Below are positions 15,582 through 24,734 of a stretch of DNA of 64,000 nt, in pieces. Under the pieces are notes generated by a model. The model did no database searches. It was not told where the DNA came from and worked only from the letters and a program-made list of their open reading frames with translations. Every line of letters begins with the position of its first letter. Within the stretch, counting starts at the first letter, position 1. The position numbers and the translations under genes were made by a program. This stretch comes from an uncultured Eubacteriales bacterium (GTDB taxonomy: Bacteria; Bacillota; Clostridia; Christensenellales; Borkfalkiaceae): contig CAJLRM010000002.1 in NCBI GenBank assembly GCA_905209085.1, positions 310,001 to 374,000 of the forward strand, written 5' to 3'.

Positions 15582-16797
15582 AGTGTTTGGATTTGTTGTA
15601 CTGATCAAACAGATATTTACATTCCAAATTCCGTTTTTTAGTATTCCCTTGTTAGGGCGTGATATAAATATATATCTTCTATATATATTGGTTTTGTCAT
15701 CTTTGGCATTGTGGACAACAAAAACAATATTGAACAACAAAGTTTCCGTTCGTGATTTGTGTCTACTCATTTATATAGCTATTTCCATTATAGTTACATT
15801 GATTTTTTCATGGACAATGAATGACGTTTTATCTGATGCTATTATGTTCATGATGCCGGTCGTTGTTTATGCATGGTATAACATATGTAAACCTAACTTA
15901 AATACATATCTCAATGTAATACTTATAGTGAGTATATTAAGCGGTGTGCTTTCTGTCCTGATATCGTTGGGGATTATCAATGTAAATATATGGGCGGCAG
16001 AGGGTGATTTAGTTAGGGCTGCTGGAGCTATTAGTAGTACATTTGGTGTGGGAGCATTCATTATTACTATGTGTCTGTTGTTTTTAACAGATAATTCATG
16101 GTCAATAAAAAAGCGTTATTTATTGTATGCATCGCTCATCGGAAGCATTGTTACGGTGCTATTATCTTTTTCGAGAACTAGGTGGGTTATTTGTGCTTTC
16201 GTAGCCTTATTAATATGTTTATTGTCATTAAAAAATGCCAATAAAACACGATTTGGATTTATCAGAATCTCATTATTCATTTCGATTCTTGTTATAATAA
16301 CAATTATTTATCAACCAGACATCATTGACAAAGCTTTTGATCAAATGATGATTAGATTTGATAATGTCCAAGCGAATGACCATTCAATCACTTATCGTTT
16401 TGAAGAAAGTAATGCTCAGTTTGCGATATTTAAATCAAATTTTATACTGGGAGCTGGGTGGGGTGTATTGTCATACAATGATATGTACATACATAATTTA
16501 TATGCGTCGCTTCCAGCTCAATCTGGCGTTTTTTCACTATGCTATTTCGTGTGGATGTTTTCTTTCTTAACTAATATTATATCGAGAAAATACAAGTTTA
16601 ATGCATACATAGCAATATCCTTGATAATTCAAATCGTATTGATTGTTTTAAATGTAACTAATGGTGGGATTGTTGTTAGTGGTGGATACTTTTTGTTGAT
16701 ATATGTATTTATACTAGACGACACTATTAGAGAAAAGCACCTTAAAAAGAAAGGGGATATTTTGCAAAATGAAAATAGGCATATTAACTTATCATAG
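15562..16797 (+). CDS. wzy: Wzy-type O-antigen/capsule polymerase
   Basis: 411 aa. The ATG at 15562 follows GGAG (15551-15554) with good spacing and overlaps the preceding gene by 20 bp. The protein is almost entirely hydrophobic with about ten membrane segments. A large loop near residues 285-330 (SITYRFEESNAQFAIFKSNF, ILGAGWGVLSYNDMYIHNLY) is the usual RxxEW-GxGxG...HN pattern of the O-antigen ligase/polymerase family. It would polymerise lipid-linked repeat units at the outer face of the membrane after flipping by the Wzx gene downstream. It overlaps the pyruvyltransferase start by 29 bp. Confidence 0.85.
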   Translation: MLKKVYEVFGFVVLIKQIFTFQIPFFSIPLLGRDINIYLLYILVLSSLALWTTKTILNNKVSVRDLCLLIYIAISIIVTLIFSWTMNDVLSDAIMFMMPVVVYAWYNICKPNLNTYLNVILIVSILSGVLSVLISLGIINVNIWAAEGDLVRAAGAISSTFGVGAFIITMCLLFLTDNSWSIKKRYLLYASLIGSIVTVLLSFSRTRWVICAFVALLICLLSLKNANKTRFGFIRISLFISILVIITIIYQPDIIDKAFDQMMIRFDNVQANDHSITYRFEESNAQFAIFKSNFILGAGWGVLSYNDMYIHNLYASLPAQSGVFSLCYFVWMFSFLTNIISRKYKFNAYIAISLIIQIVLIVLNVTNGGIVVSGGYFLLIYVFILDDTIREKHLKKKGDILQNENRHINLS

Positions 16798-17935
16798 AGC
16801 AATAAACTATGGCGCAGTTTTACAATCGTTTTCTCTTGTCGAGCGATTAAAAAAAGATTTTCCCAATGAATCTATAGAGATTATTGATTACAATAGTTTT
16901 TCTCGTGAGTTTTTTAAGATTAAATGTCCGTTAGTATTCGTATATAAACATGGTATAAGACAAGCCATAATGAAAATTATTCAAACGCGCATGTTTAATA
17001 AATTCGTCAAGTGTCTTCCTTTAGGTAAATCTTTAGTTGGAAAAGCTTATAAAACAGCAATAAAAAAAATATCTTCCATGTATGATATTGTGATAGTTGG
17101 TAGCGATGCTGTTTTTAATTGGAATGATATTGGACTGCCTAATGTTTACTTTTTATCCGGAGTGGATGTTATAGCAAAGTTTGCATATGCAGCTAGTGCC
17201 CATATGCAAAGGTATGAGGAGGTTGATAATCATACTAAAAACTACTTGAATAAAGCATTTTCGGATTTTTGCTATTTAGGAGTTCGTGACGAAAATACAT
17301 ATCGCTTTGTTGAAAAATATGTATCGAATGAAATACCAATTCAACACAATTGTGACCCCACAATTTTTTTAGATATGAGCTTTCCTGAAATGGATTTGAT
17401 AAAAAAAATGAAAAAAAACAAGTTTGATTTTAGCAAAAAAACTGTATTTGTAATGCTTATGCACCCTAAATATGCGAAGTATGTAAGAGAATATTGGGGC
17501 GCTAATGTTCAAATAGTTGCTTTAATGGATGGAAACCCTGATGCCGACGTTTATCTGTATGATCTTAATCCATTCGAATGGGGACACGTTTTTAAGTATG
17601 GTGCGTTTTTAGTAACAGATTATTTTCATGGTACTATTTTAGGATTGAAAAATATGATTCCGGTTCTCTCTATAGATGCATCAAAATATTCGGGAGACAG
17701 TTATCAAAGCAAAGCATATGATCTTTTTTATAACAGATTGAATCTGCCTGATTTTTATGTGGATTCTGTTGAGTTAAAAGAAACCGACTGCTTTGATGTT
17801 TTTCAGAACAAGATATCAAAAATTGTGAAGAGCTATGATTCTGAACAAATCAAAAACGCCTTGAGGGGCGAAGCTGACAATTATGACCTATTTAGAGCTA
17901 AACTGGAAGAGGTGATAAATGGATACGAAGCCTGA
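16769..17935 (+). CDS. Polysaccharide pyruvyl transferase family protein
   Basis: 388 aa. Starts MKIGILTYHRAINYGAVLQS, the standard beginning of this family. Further matches: DIVIVGSDAVFNWNDIGLPN, FAYAASAH, FCYLGVRDENTYRFVEKYVS, HNCDPTIFLD, and TDYFHGTILGLKNMIPVLSI (the DSFHG-like motif). Members add a pyruvate ketal from phosphoenolpyruvate to a sugar, giving acidic polymers; some instead act in sulfur or other transfers. Overlaps wzy upstream and wzx downstream by 29 and 17 bp, so translation is likely coupled. Confidence 0.87.
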   Translation: MKIGILTYHRAINYGAVLQSFSLVERLKKDFPNESIEIIDYNSFSREFFKIKCPLVFVYKHGIRQAIMKIIQTRMFNKFVKCLPLGKSLVGKAYKTAIKKISSMYDIVIVGSDAVFNWNDIGLPNVYFLSGVDVIAKFAYAASAHMQRYEEVDNHTKNYLNKAFSDFCYLGVRDENTYRFVEKYVSNEIPIQHNCDPTIFLDMSFPEMDLIKKMKKNKFDFSKKTVFVMLMHPKYAKYVREYWGANVQIVALMDGNPDADVYLYDLNPFEWGHVFKYGAFLVTDYFHGTILGLKNMIPVLSIDASKYSGDSYQSKAYDLFYNRLNLPDFYVDSVELKETDCFDVFQNKISKIVKSYDSEQIKNALRGEADNYDLFRAKLEEVINGYEA

Positions 17936-19403
17936 AACAAAGGAAAATCATCTTGAGGTAGGATCGACAACACGCAAGACTCAAAAGTTATTTAAAGATA
18001 CAAGTTTGTTTGCTATAAGTAACTTTGCCTCAAAAATATTGATTTTCTTCTTCACTCCGCTGTATACAAGGGTTCTATCTACAGAAGAGTATGGAATAGC
18101 GGATCTTATCGTTAGCTCTGTAAACTTTATCTATCCTTTGCTCACCCTGTCGATTGCCGAAGGCACTTTAAGATTTGCGATGGACAAAAGCAAGGCGCAC
18201 AAGCAAGTGTTATCTACTTCCTTGTCTTTTATAAATGTTTCTGTTTTGTTACTTATGTTGGGTTGCCTTGTGGTCTTTTTGGCGGTTAACGAAATTTTTG
18301 AGTGGTTTTCGATTTTTGTTGTTTTATATACCTTGTATAACTATCATAATTGTTTATCCAATTATGTAAAAGCTATAGGCAAAACAAAATTGTTTGCTGT
18401 TCAAGGGATCATAATGACGATAATGATAATTATATGCAACGTTGTTTTTTTGCTTGTTTGGAAAATCGGTATATATGGATATCTGTTTAGCATGATTGCA
18501 GGTTACATAATTCCGATAATTATTATGTTCGTAGGGAGCAGACTCAGGATTTGTGAGCTTTTCCGAATCGACTCTACATTGCTTAAAGAGATGCTTAAAT
18601 ACAGTATCCCGATGATACCTACACTTTTGGCATGGGCAATCAATTCATATATTGATCGATATATAATAATTGGATTTCTTGGAATAGCTGCGAGCGGTCT
18701 ATATAGTGTTGCTCACAAAATACCATCGTTGCTCACAACGGTTCTTGCTATATTTACACAAGCATGGCAATTATCCGCTATAGAAAATCATGGAGATGAT
18801 GAGGAGGAGAAATTCCATTCCAACGTATATCATTATTATGATTATGTGTGTGTTATGGGATGTGTTTTGGTTATTATTTTAGCTAAACCAATGGCTTCGT
18901 TTTTGTATTCAAATGATTTCTTTATCGCATGGCAATATGTTCCGTTATTAACTGTTTCAGCACTTTTTTCATCACATGCGGGTTTTTTGGCGGCAGCCTT
19001 TCGTGCATCAAAAAAGACAAGCGGCTTGTTTTGGTCAGTAATAATAGGTTCTTCTTGCAATTTGATTGCAAATTTAATTCTTGTTCCTATATATGGGATT
19101 ATGGGGGCAGCAATAGCAACTGTATTAAGTTTTGTCATAATGTGGGCTATAAGACTGTACTTAATAAAAAAAATCATCAATATAAAAGTTCGGTGGGGAG
19201 TTACTATTCCGTCATATCTAATATTAGTTCTGTTGCTTATTCTAGTAACGGCTGATATTCCGATGGCGATAATATATGGCGTCGCTTGTATGATAGTTAT
19301 TATGGTTATTCATTGGAAAGATAATATAGCTATTATGAGTTTGGTTAAATCTTTGTTTGTGAAATACAAAACCAAAAGAAAGGATTATAAAGTCCGAAAA
19401 TGA
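17919..19403 (+). CDS. wzx: Wzx-type lipid-linked oligosaccharide flippase
   Basis: 494 aa with about 12-14 predicted membrane helices. The start follows a GAGGTG site. A soluble N-terminal tail is followed by SLFAISNFASKILIFFFTPL, YTRVLSTEEYGIADLIVS, and later IPMIPTLLAWAINSYIDRYI and AGFLAAAFRASKKT, all characteristic of the MOP-superfamily polysaccharide transporters. It would move the undecaprenyl-PP-linked repeat unit to the outer leaflet for Wzy. It is the last gene of the low-GC part of the locus. Confidence 0.92.
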   Translation: MDTKPETKENHLEVGSTTRKTQKLFKDTSLFAISNFASKILIFFFTPLYTRVLSTEEYGIADLIVSSVNFIYPLLTLSIAEGTLRFAMDKSKAHKQVLSTSLSFINVSVLLLMLGCLVVFLAVNEIFEWFSIFVVLYTLYNYHNCLSNYVKAIGKTKLFAVQGIIMTIMIIICNVVFLLVWKIGIYGYLFSMIAGYIIPIIIMFVGSRLRICELFRIDSTLLKEMLKYSIPMIPTLLAWAINSYIDRYIIIGFLGIAASGLYSVAHKIPSLLTTVLAIFTQAWQLSAIENHGDDEEEKFHSNVYHYYDYVCVMGCVLVIILAKPMASFLYSNDFFIAWQYVPLLTVSALFSSHAGFLAAAFRASKKTSGLFWSVIIGSSCNLIANLILVPIYGIMGAAIATVLSFVIMWAIRLYLIKKIINIKVRWGVTIPSYLILVLLLILVTADIPMAIIYGVACMIVIMVIHWKDNIAIMSLVKSLFVKYKTKRKDYKVRK

Positions 19404-19752
19404 AATACAAGTAAAAGCTCAAAAAAGAATAACAAAAAATAAGCCCTCTGAGGATAGCGCGAAAAAAATATAAGTGAGTACGACAGACAGGGACTGCGCG
19501 ATAACATTTGCTAACGAGTAATGTCGTTACAAAGATAAGTCCACGGGCTCGATGTCCCACTTGTTTGTGCTTGAATACGTCGCGCGACACACATAAAAAT
19601 ACAGTCAGCAAGAAACGCTGCGCCTACTCACCTCCACGTGTTCTGTAGTGTGTCTGCCGTCTCACAAAAACATTATACAATAAAATACTGCAAAAGGTAA
19701 GAGCTATTTCCATTCCGCTTTGTGCCTTTTGCAGAAAGGAATGGTCATAAAA
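19404..19752 (+). other. 349-bp intergenic region with potential RNA structure
   Basis: No coding frame of merit. GC and composition change here between the AT-rich capsule block and the wecB-capEFG block. Possible long-range stem: AAGTG and GGAC near 19472-19494 with the joined GTCCCACTT near 19552-19560. A self-complementary GTCGCGCGAC lies near 19579-19588. It may be a remnant of mobile DNA at a recombination junction or a transcribed leader of wecB. I see no clear consensus promoter. Confidence 0.4.
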
Positions 19753-20859
19753 ATGAAAACTATAATGCTTGTCTTCGGCACAAGGCCAGAAGCAATAAAA
19801 ATGTGTCCACTTGTGAACGAATTGAAAACGAGAAAAGAAATAAAAACAATAGTTTGCGTTACTGGCCAGCATCGTCAAATGCTCGATCAAGTATTAGAAA
19901 CGTTTAAAGTTGTGCCTGACTACGATTTATCTATTATGAAAGACAAGCAGACACTTTTCGATATTACTACGAGTATTTTGAATTGTATTAAAGAAGTAAT
20001 GGAAAAGGAAAAACCAAATGTGGTTTTAGTGCACGGCGATACTTCGACTACTTTTGTTACAGCGCTTGCTTGTTTCTATTTGCAAATTCCAATTGGTCAT
20101 GTTGAAGCTGGACTTCGGACTTATAATGTTTTTTCACCTTATCCGGAAGAATTTAATCGACAAGCGGTTTCTATCATTTCTCAATATAATTTTGCTCCGA
20201 CGGAAAAAGCCAAAAATAATCTAATTAAAGAAGGCAAAGATGAAAAGAATATTTGGGTAACAGGGAATACTGCGATCGACGCGTTGAAAACAACAGTCCG
20301 AGATGATTATACGCATCCAGAATTGAAATGGGCTGAAGGTTCAAAGTTGATTTTTATCACTGCTCATAGACGTGAAAATCTTGGAAAACCAATGCATCAA
20401 ATGTTTCGCGCTATTCGTCGGGTAATGGATGAGCACCCTGAAGTAAAGGCATTGTATCCTATCCATATGAATCCGGTTGTCCGTCAAGCAGCCGATGAAG
20501 AATTAGGGAGCTGTGACAGAATTCATATTATAGAACCGGTGGAAGTCCTCGATTGTCATAATATTATGGCAAGATCCTATATGATATTAACAGATTCTGG
20601 AGGAATTCAAGAAGAGGCTCCTTCGCTGGGAAAGCCCGTTTTGGTTATGCGTGACACCACTGAACGACCAGAGGGGATTGCGGCTGGTACGCTAAAACTA
20701 GTTGGAACAGACGAAGAGGTAATATATAGAAATTTCAAGGAATTACTTGAAAATAGAGAAATATATAATTCTATGGCTCATGCGGCAAATCCTTATGGAG
20801 ACGGCTTTGCGTGTAAAAGAATTGCTGATATTTTGGAGGTGGGACATGTCACTTTTTAA
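19753..20859 (+). CDS. wecB: UDP-N-acetylglucosamine 2-epimerase (non-hydrolysing)
   Basis: 368 aa from ATG 19753 (MKTIMLVFGTRPEAIKMCPL). Family motifs: GTRPEAIKM, VHGDTSTTFVTALA, GHVEAGLRTYN, TAHRRENLGKPM, TDSGGIQEEAPSLGKPVLVM followed by RDTTERPEG. It interconverts UDP-GlcNAc and UDP-ManNAc in the cytoplasm. Met codons at 19720 and 19741 are less likely because of ribosome-site spacing. No UDP-ManNAc dehydrogenase is nearby, so the product is presumably used as ManNAc or the enzyme feeds another pathway. It overlaps the next gene by 14 bp. Confidence 0.93.
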   Translation: MKTIMLVFGTRPEAIKMCPLVNELKTRKEIKTIVCVTGQHRQMLDQVLETFKVVPDYDLSIMKDKQTLFDITTSILNCIKEVMEKEKPNVVLVHGDTSTTFVTALACFYLQIPIGHVEAGLRTYNVFSPYPEEFNRQAVSIISQYNFAPTEKAKNNLIKEGKDEKNIWVTGNTAIDALKTTVRDDYTHPELKWAEGSKLIFITAHRRENLGKPMHQMFRAIRRVMDEHPEVKALYPIHMNPVVRQAADEELGSCDRIHIIEPVEVLDCHNIMARSYMILTDSGGIQEEAPSLGKPVLVMRDTTERPEGIAAGTLKLVGTDEEVIYRNFKELLENREIYNSMAHAANPYGDGFACKRIADILEVGHVTF

Positions 20860-21892
20860 AGGTAAAACCTTAATGATAACTGGTGGAACAGGAAGTTTCG
20901 GTAACGCGGTACTTAACCGATTCCTCCATACTGACATCAGCGAGATCCGTATTTTTTCCCGCGATGAGAAGAAGCAGGACGATATGCGTCATGAGTTCCA
21001 GGCAAAAATGCCGGAAGTAGCCGAGAAAATAAAATTTTATATCGGAGATGTGCGGGATATACAGTCGGTCAAAAACGCAATGTATGGAGTGGATTATATC
21101 TTCCATGCGGCAGCGCTCAAACAGGTACCGAGTTGCGAATTTTTTCCTATTGAAGCGGTCAAAACGAACGTCCTCGGAACGGAAAACGTTCTCACTGCGG
21201 CCATTGAAGAAGGGGTAAAGACGGTGATATGTCTTTCCACGGATAAAGCCGCTTACCCCGTCAATGCGATGGGCACCTCAAAAGCGATGATGGAGAAGGT
21301 CATAGTAGCGAAAGCTCGCACGACTACGACGACGAAAATTTGCTGCACCCGTTACGGAAATGTCATGTGTTCGCGCGGCAGCGTAATTCCTCTTTGGATT
21401 GAACAGATAAAGTCGGGCAATCCCATCACGATTACCGACGGTAATATGACCCGTTTTATCATGTCGCTGGACGAAGCGGTCGATCTTGTATTATTTGCCT
21501 TTGAGCATGGGACAAGCGGCGATATTCTCGTCCAAAAAGCACCGGCATGTACGATTCAAACGCAGGCGGAAGCTGTTTGCGAATTATTCGGCGGAAATAA
21601 AAAGGATATCAAAGTCATCGGCATTCGTCACGGCGAAAAGATGTACGAAACCCTGCTTACGAATGAGGAATGCGCTCATGCGATCGATATGGGCAACTTC
21701 TATCGAGTTCCTTGCGACAAACGCGGTTTGAATTACGATAAATATTTTAAACAGGGGGATACGGAGAGAAATCTGCTTACCGAATTTAACTCCAATAATA
21801 CTAAATTATTAAATGTAGAAGAAACGAAAGAAAAGATCGCTTCTTTGCAATACATCAAAGATGAGCTTGACAGTTTCAAGAAAAATAAGTAA
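20846..21892 (+). CDS. capE: UDP-N-acetylglucosamine 4,6-dehydratase/5-epimerase
   Basis: 348 aa from the ATG at 20846, behind GGAGGTGGG. It is an extended SDR enzyme: MITGGTGSFGNAVLNRFL (NAD(P)-binding glycine motif), IFSRDEKKQDDMRHEF, AALKQVPSCEFFPIEAVKTN, STDKAAYPVNAMGTSKAMME (with the Met/Lys arrangement typical of this subfamily in place of the usual Tyr), CTRYGNVMCSRGSVIPLW, and RHGEKMYETLL. With the next two genes it forms the CapE-CapF-CapG route from UDP-GlcNAc to UDP-N-acetyl-L-fucosamine; CapE makes the 4-keto-6-deoxy-talo intermediate. Confidence 0.92.
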   Translation: MSLFKGKTLMITGGTGSFGNAVLNRFLHTDISEIRIFSRDEKKQDDMRHEFQAKMPEVAEKIKFYIGDVRDIQSVKNAMYGVDYIFHAAALKQVPSCEFFPIEAVKTNVLGTENVLTAAIEEGVKTVICLSTDKAAYPVNAMGTSKAMMEKVIVAKARTTTTTKICCTRYGNVMCSRGSVIPLWIEQIKSGNPITITDGNMTRFIMSLDEAVDLVLFAFEHGTSGDILVQKAPACTIQTQAEAVCELFGGNKKDIKVIGIRHGEKMYETLLTNEECAHAIDMGNFYRVPCDKRGLNYDKYFKQGDTERNLLTEFNSNNTKLLNVEETKEKIASLQYIKDELDSFKKNK

Positions 21893-21901
21893 AATAAAAT
21901 C

Positions 21902-23110
21902 ATGAATATTTTAATCACGGGATCAGCGGGATTTGTCGGAAAAAATCTCTGTTACGCTTTAAAAAATATAAAGGAAGGGAAAGACAAAACCCGTCCCAAT
22001 CTCCGCATAGACGAAATTTATGAATACGATGTAAATACCGAGCCTGAACTTTTAGACGAGTATTGCGCCAAAACGGATTTTGTCTTTAATCTCGCAGGCG
22101 TAAATCGTCCCCAAGATCAAACGGAATTTATGAAAGGGAATTTCGGATTTGCGAGTACTCTGCTGGATACTCTCAAAAAGCATAAAAATATCTGTCCCGT
22201 GATGCTGTCCAGCTCCATTCAGGCGACGCTCATCGGCAGATATGGACAGAGCGATTACGGGAAATCAAAGTTGGCAGGCGAGGAATTATTTTTCGATTAT
22301 GCTCAACAAACAGGTGCCCAGGTACTTATCTATCGCTTCCCTAATTTATTTGGAAAATGGTGTCGTCCCAATTACAACAGCGCTGTGGCTACGTTTTGTT
22401 ACAATATTGCCAACGATCTTTCCATTACCGTCAATGACCGTGCGACGGAGCTGGAACTTCTCTATATCGATGATTTGGTACAGGAAATGCTGGATGCGCT
22501 GGAAGGCAGGGCGCACCGCTGCGAGTTTGACAGCGTGAAGACAATATTAAAAGAGAAAGGAAGATATTGTGCGGTTCCCACCACCTATTATGTAACATTA
22601 GGGGAGATTGCAGATCTGCTGGAAAGTTTCAAAAAACAGCCGCAAACACTTTTGATGCCTGAAATTCCCGACAACAGTTTTGCGAAAAAGTTGTATTCTA
22701 CCTATCTTTCTTATTTGCCGAAAGAGAAAGTGTCGTTTCCCTTAAAGATGAACGAGGATACAAGAGGGAGTTTTACAGAACTGTTAAAGACGCAAAATTG
22801 CGGACAATTCAGCATAAACGTCAGTAAACCCGGCGTCACCAAAGGGCAGCATTGGCACAACAGTAAGTGGGAATTTTTTATCGTCGTCAGCGGCCGCGGT
22901 CTTATTCAGGAACGGAAGATCGGTACGGACGAAGTATTGAATTTCGAGGTGAGCGGCGATAAAATTGAGGCGGTGCATATGTTGCCGGGCTATACGCATA
23001 ACATTATCAATTTAAGCGATACGGAAAACTTGGTAACGGTGATGTGGGCGAACGAACTGTTTGATCCTGCGCGTCCGGATACTTTTTACGAAGAAGTGGA
23101 GAAAAAATAA
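21902..23110 (+). CDS. capF: UDP-2-acetamido-2,6-dideoxy-hexulose reductase (SDR-cupin)
   Basis: 402 aa. N-terminal SDR domain with MNILITGSAGFVGKNLCYAL, FNLAGVNRPQDQ, YGQSDYGKSKLAGEEL (catalytic YxxxK) and IYRFPNLFGKW. C-terminal cupin domain about residues 280-395 with GQHWHNSKWEFFIVVSGRGL. This two-domain layout is specific to CapF/WbjC, which converts the CapE product to UDP-N-acetyl-L-talosamine-type sugar using NADPH and an added zinc-binding cupin. Its last base is shared with the start of capG, so coupling is tight. Confidence 0.93.
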   Translation: MNILITGSAGFVGKNLCYALKNIKEGKDKTRPNLRIDEIYEYDVNTEPELLDEYCAKTDFVFNLAGVNRPQDQTEFMKGNFGFASTLLDTLKKHKNICPVMLSSSIQATLIGRYGQSDYGKSKLAGEELFFDYAQQTGAQVLIYRFPNLFGKWCRPNYNSAVATFCYNIANDLSITVNDRATELELLYIDDLVQEMLDALEGRAHRCEFDSVKTILKEKGRYCAVPTTYYVTLGEIADLLESFKKQPQTLLMPEIPDNSFAKKLYSTYLSYLPKEKVSFPLKMNEDTRGSFTELLKTQNCGQFSINVSKPGVTKGQHWHNSKWEFFIVVSGRGLIQERKIGTDEVLNFEVSGDKIEAVHMLPGYTHNIINLSDTENLVTVMWANELFDPARPDTFYEEVEKK

Positions 23111-24294
23111 TGCAACTCAAACTTGATTATTCGGATATCCAATTTACGGACAACGGAAAACTCAAACTTCTCATCATTGTCGGAACTCGTCCTGAAATTA
23201 TCCGTTTGGCAGCGGTCATAAATAAATGCCGCATATATTTTGATTGTATTCTTGCTCATACGGGACAAAACTATGATTATAATCTCAACGGCGTATTTTT
23301 CCATGATTTGAAGCTGAAAACGCCCGAGGTTTATATGGATGCGGTCGGCGACGATCTCGGTGCAACGGTGGGGAATATCATTAACTGTTCCTATAAATTG
23401 ATGGCGCATGTACAGCCCGATGCGCTTTTGATATTGGGTGATACCAACTCTTGCCTTTCGGGGATCGCGGCCAAAAGGCTGCATATTCCTATTTTTCATA
23501 TGGAGGCGGGGAATCGCTGCAAGGATGAATGTTTGCCTGAGGAAACCAATCGTCGGATTGTAGATATCATTTCCGACGTCAATATGGCGTATTCGGAGCA
23601 CGCGAGAAGGTATCTTGCCGAATGCGGACTGCCGAAAGAAAGAACGTATGTCACGGGTTCGCCTATGGCCGAGGTTTTGCATAACAATTTGAAAGAAATA
23701 GAAGCGAGCGACATTCTTAAAAAGCTCCACTTACAACCGAAAAGATATATATTGCTTTCGGCGCATCGGGAAGAAAACATCGACACGGAGAAGAATTTCC
23801 TGTCGTTGTTCAACGCAATCAATAAATTGGCGGAGAAATACGATATGCCGATATTATATTCCTGCCATCCGAGAAGTAAAAAACGTCTGGAGCAAAGCGG
23901 ATTTAAGCTTGATAGAAGAGTGATCCAGCACGAGCCTTTGGGGTTCCACGATTATAATCATTTGCAGATGAACGCATATGCGGTGGTGTCGGACAGCGGT
24001 ACGTTACCCGAAGAGAGCAGTTATTTCACGAGTATCGGGAAACCTTTTCCCGCGGTGTGCATCCGCACCAGTACGGAGCGTCCCGAAGCGTTGGATAAGG
24101 GGTGCTTTATTCTTGCGGGGATCGATGAGCAATCGCTTTTGCAGGCAGTGGATACGGCGGTAGAGATGAACGACAGCGGGGACTATGGAATTCCCGTGCC
24201 CGATTATACGGACGAAAATGTTTCGACAAAGGTAGTAAAAATTATCCAATCATACACGGGCGTCGTCAACAAAATGGTTTGGAGAAAGTTTTGA
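23110..24294 (+). CDS. capG: UDP-N-acetyl-L-fucosamine synthase (2-epimerase)
   Basis: 394 aa, related to WecB but of the CapG/WbjD branch. Motifs: LLIIVGTRPEIIRLAAVINK, ILGDTNSCLSGIAAKRL, FHMEAGNRCKDECLPEETNR, LSAHREENIDTE, and SDSGTLPEESSYFTSIGKPF with RTSTERPEAL. The EAGNR form instead of EAGLR distinguishes this branch. It carries out the C-2 epimerisation that completes UDP-L-FucNAc. It is the last gene of the sugar module; no terminator is obvious before the promoter at 24370. Confidence 0.92.
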   Translation: MQLKLDYSDIQFTDNGKLKLLIIVGTRPEIIRLAAVINKCRIYFDCILAHTGQNYDYNLNGVFFHDLKLKTPEVYMDAVGDDLGATVGNIINCSYKLMAHVQPDALLILGDTNSCLSGIAAKRLHIPIFHMEAGNRCKDECLPEETNRRIVDIISDVNMAYSEHARRYLAECGLPKERTYVTGSPMAEVLHNNLKEIEASDILKKLHLQPKRYILLSAHREENIDTEKNFLSLFNAINKLAEKYDMPILYSCHPRSKKRLEQSGFKLDRRVIQHEPLGFHDYNHLQMNAYAVVSDSGTLPEESSYFTSIGKPFPAVCIRTSTERPEALDKGCFILAGIDEQSLLQAVDTAVEMNDSGDYGIPVPDYTDENVSTKVVKIIQSYTGVVNKMVWRKF

Positions 24295-24369
24295 ACAGTT
24301 GCTAAAAATAAATAAGAAAATTAATCAGATAAATATTTTGAAAAAACGACGTAAATAATATAAAAAATA

Positions 24370-24398
24370 TTGACAATAAAATACATTAGTGCTAAAAT
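24370..24398 (+). promoter_or_regulatory. Promoter with extended -10 before palindromic leader
   Basis: TTGACA (24370-24375), 17 bp, TAAAAT (24393-24398), with TG one base before the -10 (extended -10). Transcription would start about 24405, only 10 nt before the first palindrome of the leader. Confidence 0.75.
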
Positions 24399-24414
24399 TT
24401 AAACATAGAGATTA

Positions 24415-24459
24415 ACACAAGCCCATGGGCTTGTGTGTTTCCTCAAAGGAAACACACAA
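24415..24459 (+). promoter_or_regulatory. Leader with two mutually exclusive hairpins
   Basis: A perfect 22-bp palindrome occupies 24415-24436 (centre CCATGG). A second perfect hairpin has 12-bp arms at 24431-24442 and 24448-24459 with loop TCAAA. They share 24431-24436 (TTGTGT), so both cannot form fully at once, as in attenuators. No T-tract follows the second stem, so if regulatory it may act on translation, RNA stability or as a protein site. The 74-aa gene begins 50 nt further on. Confidence 0.6.
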
Positions 24460-24509
24460 AAATATTTAATTAGCCAAAGAAAAAATAGCGTAGGAGCTAA
24501 AAAGTACTA

Positions 24510-24734
24510 ATGGATGAAGGACGAATGAAAGAAAAAGAAACGTTGAGTTACATAAAAAATATGCTGGTCGACCGCTTGAAAGAATTACAAGAGATAAAAT
24601 CGGATGATGAAAATCAATTTGCATACGGGGAGAAAACAGCGTATGCGGAATGTTTGGAATGGTTACAGACGGTATGGGAGGATGCGAAGAAAAACGGATT
24701 GGATTTCGATATAGAAAAAGTATATTCGTTGTAA
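24510..24734 (+). CDS. Small hypothetical protein, 74 aa
   Basis: Acidic, helical protein (MDEGRMKEKETLSYIKNMLV, then FAYGEKTAYAECLEWLQTVW). No signal peptide. The start may be ATG 24510 with AGGAG at 24492 (long spacing) or ATG 24525, giving 69 aa. It lies alone behind the promoter and palindromic leader, so it is probably a separate unit at the right end of the accessory region. Family not recognised; helical small proteins with conserved Trp/Tyr of this kind are common in Clostridia. Confidence 0.55.
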   Translation: MDEGRMKEKETLSYIKNMLVDRLKELQEIKSDDENQFAYGEKTAYAECLEWLQTVWEDAKKNGLDFDIEKVYSL

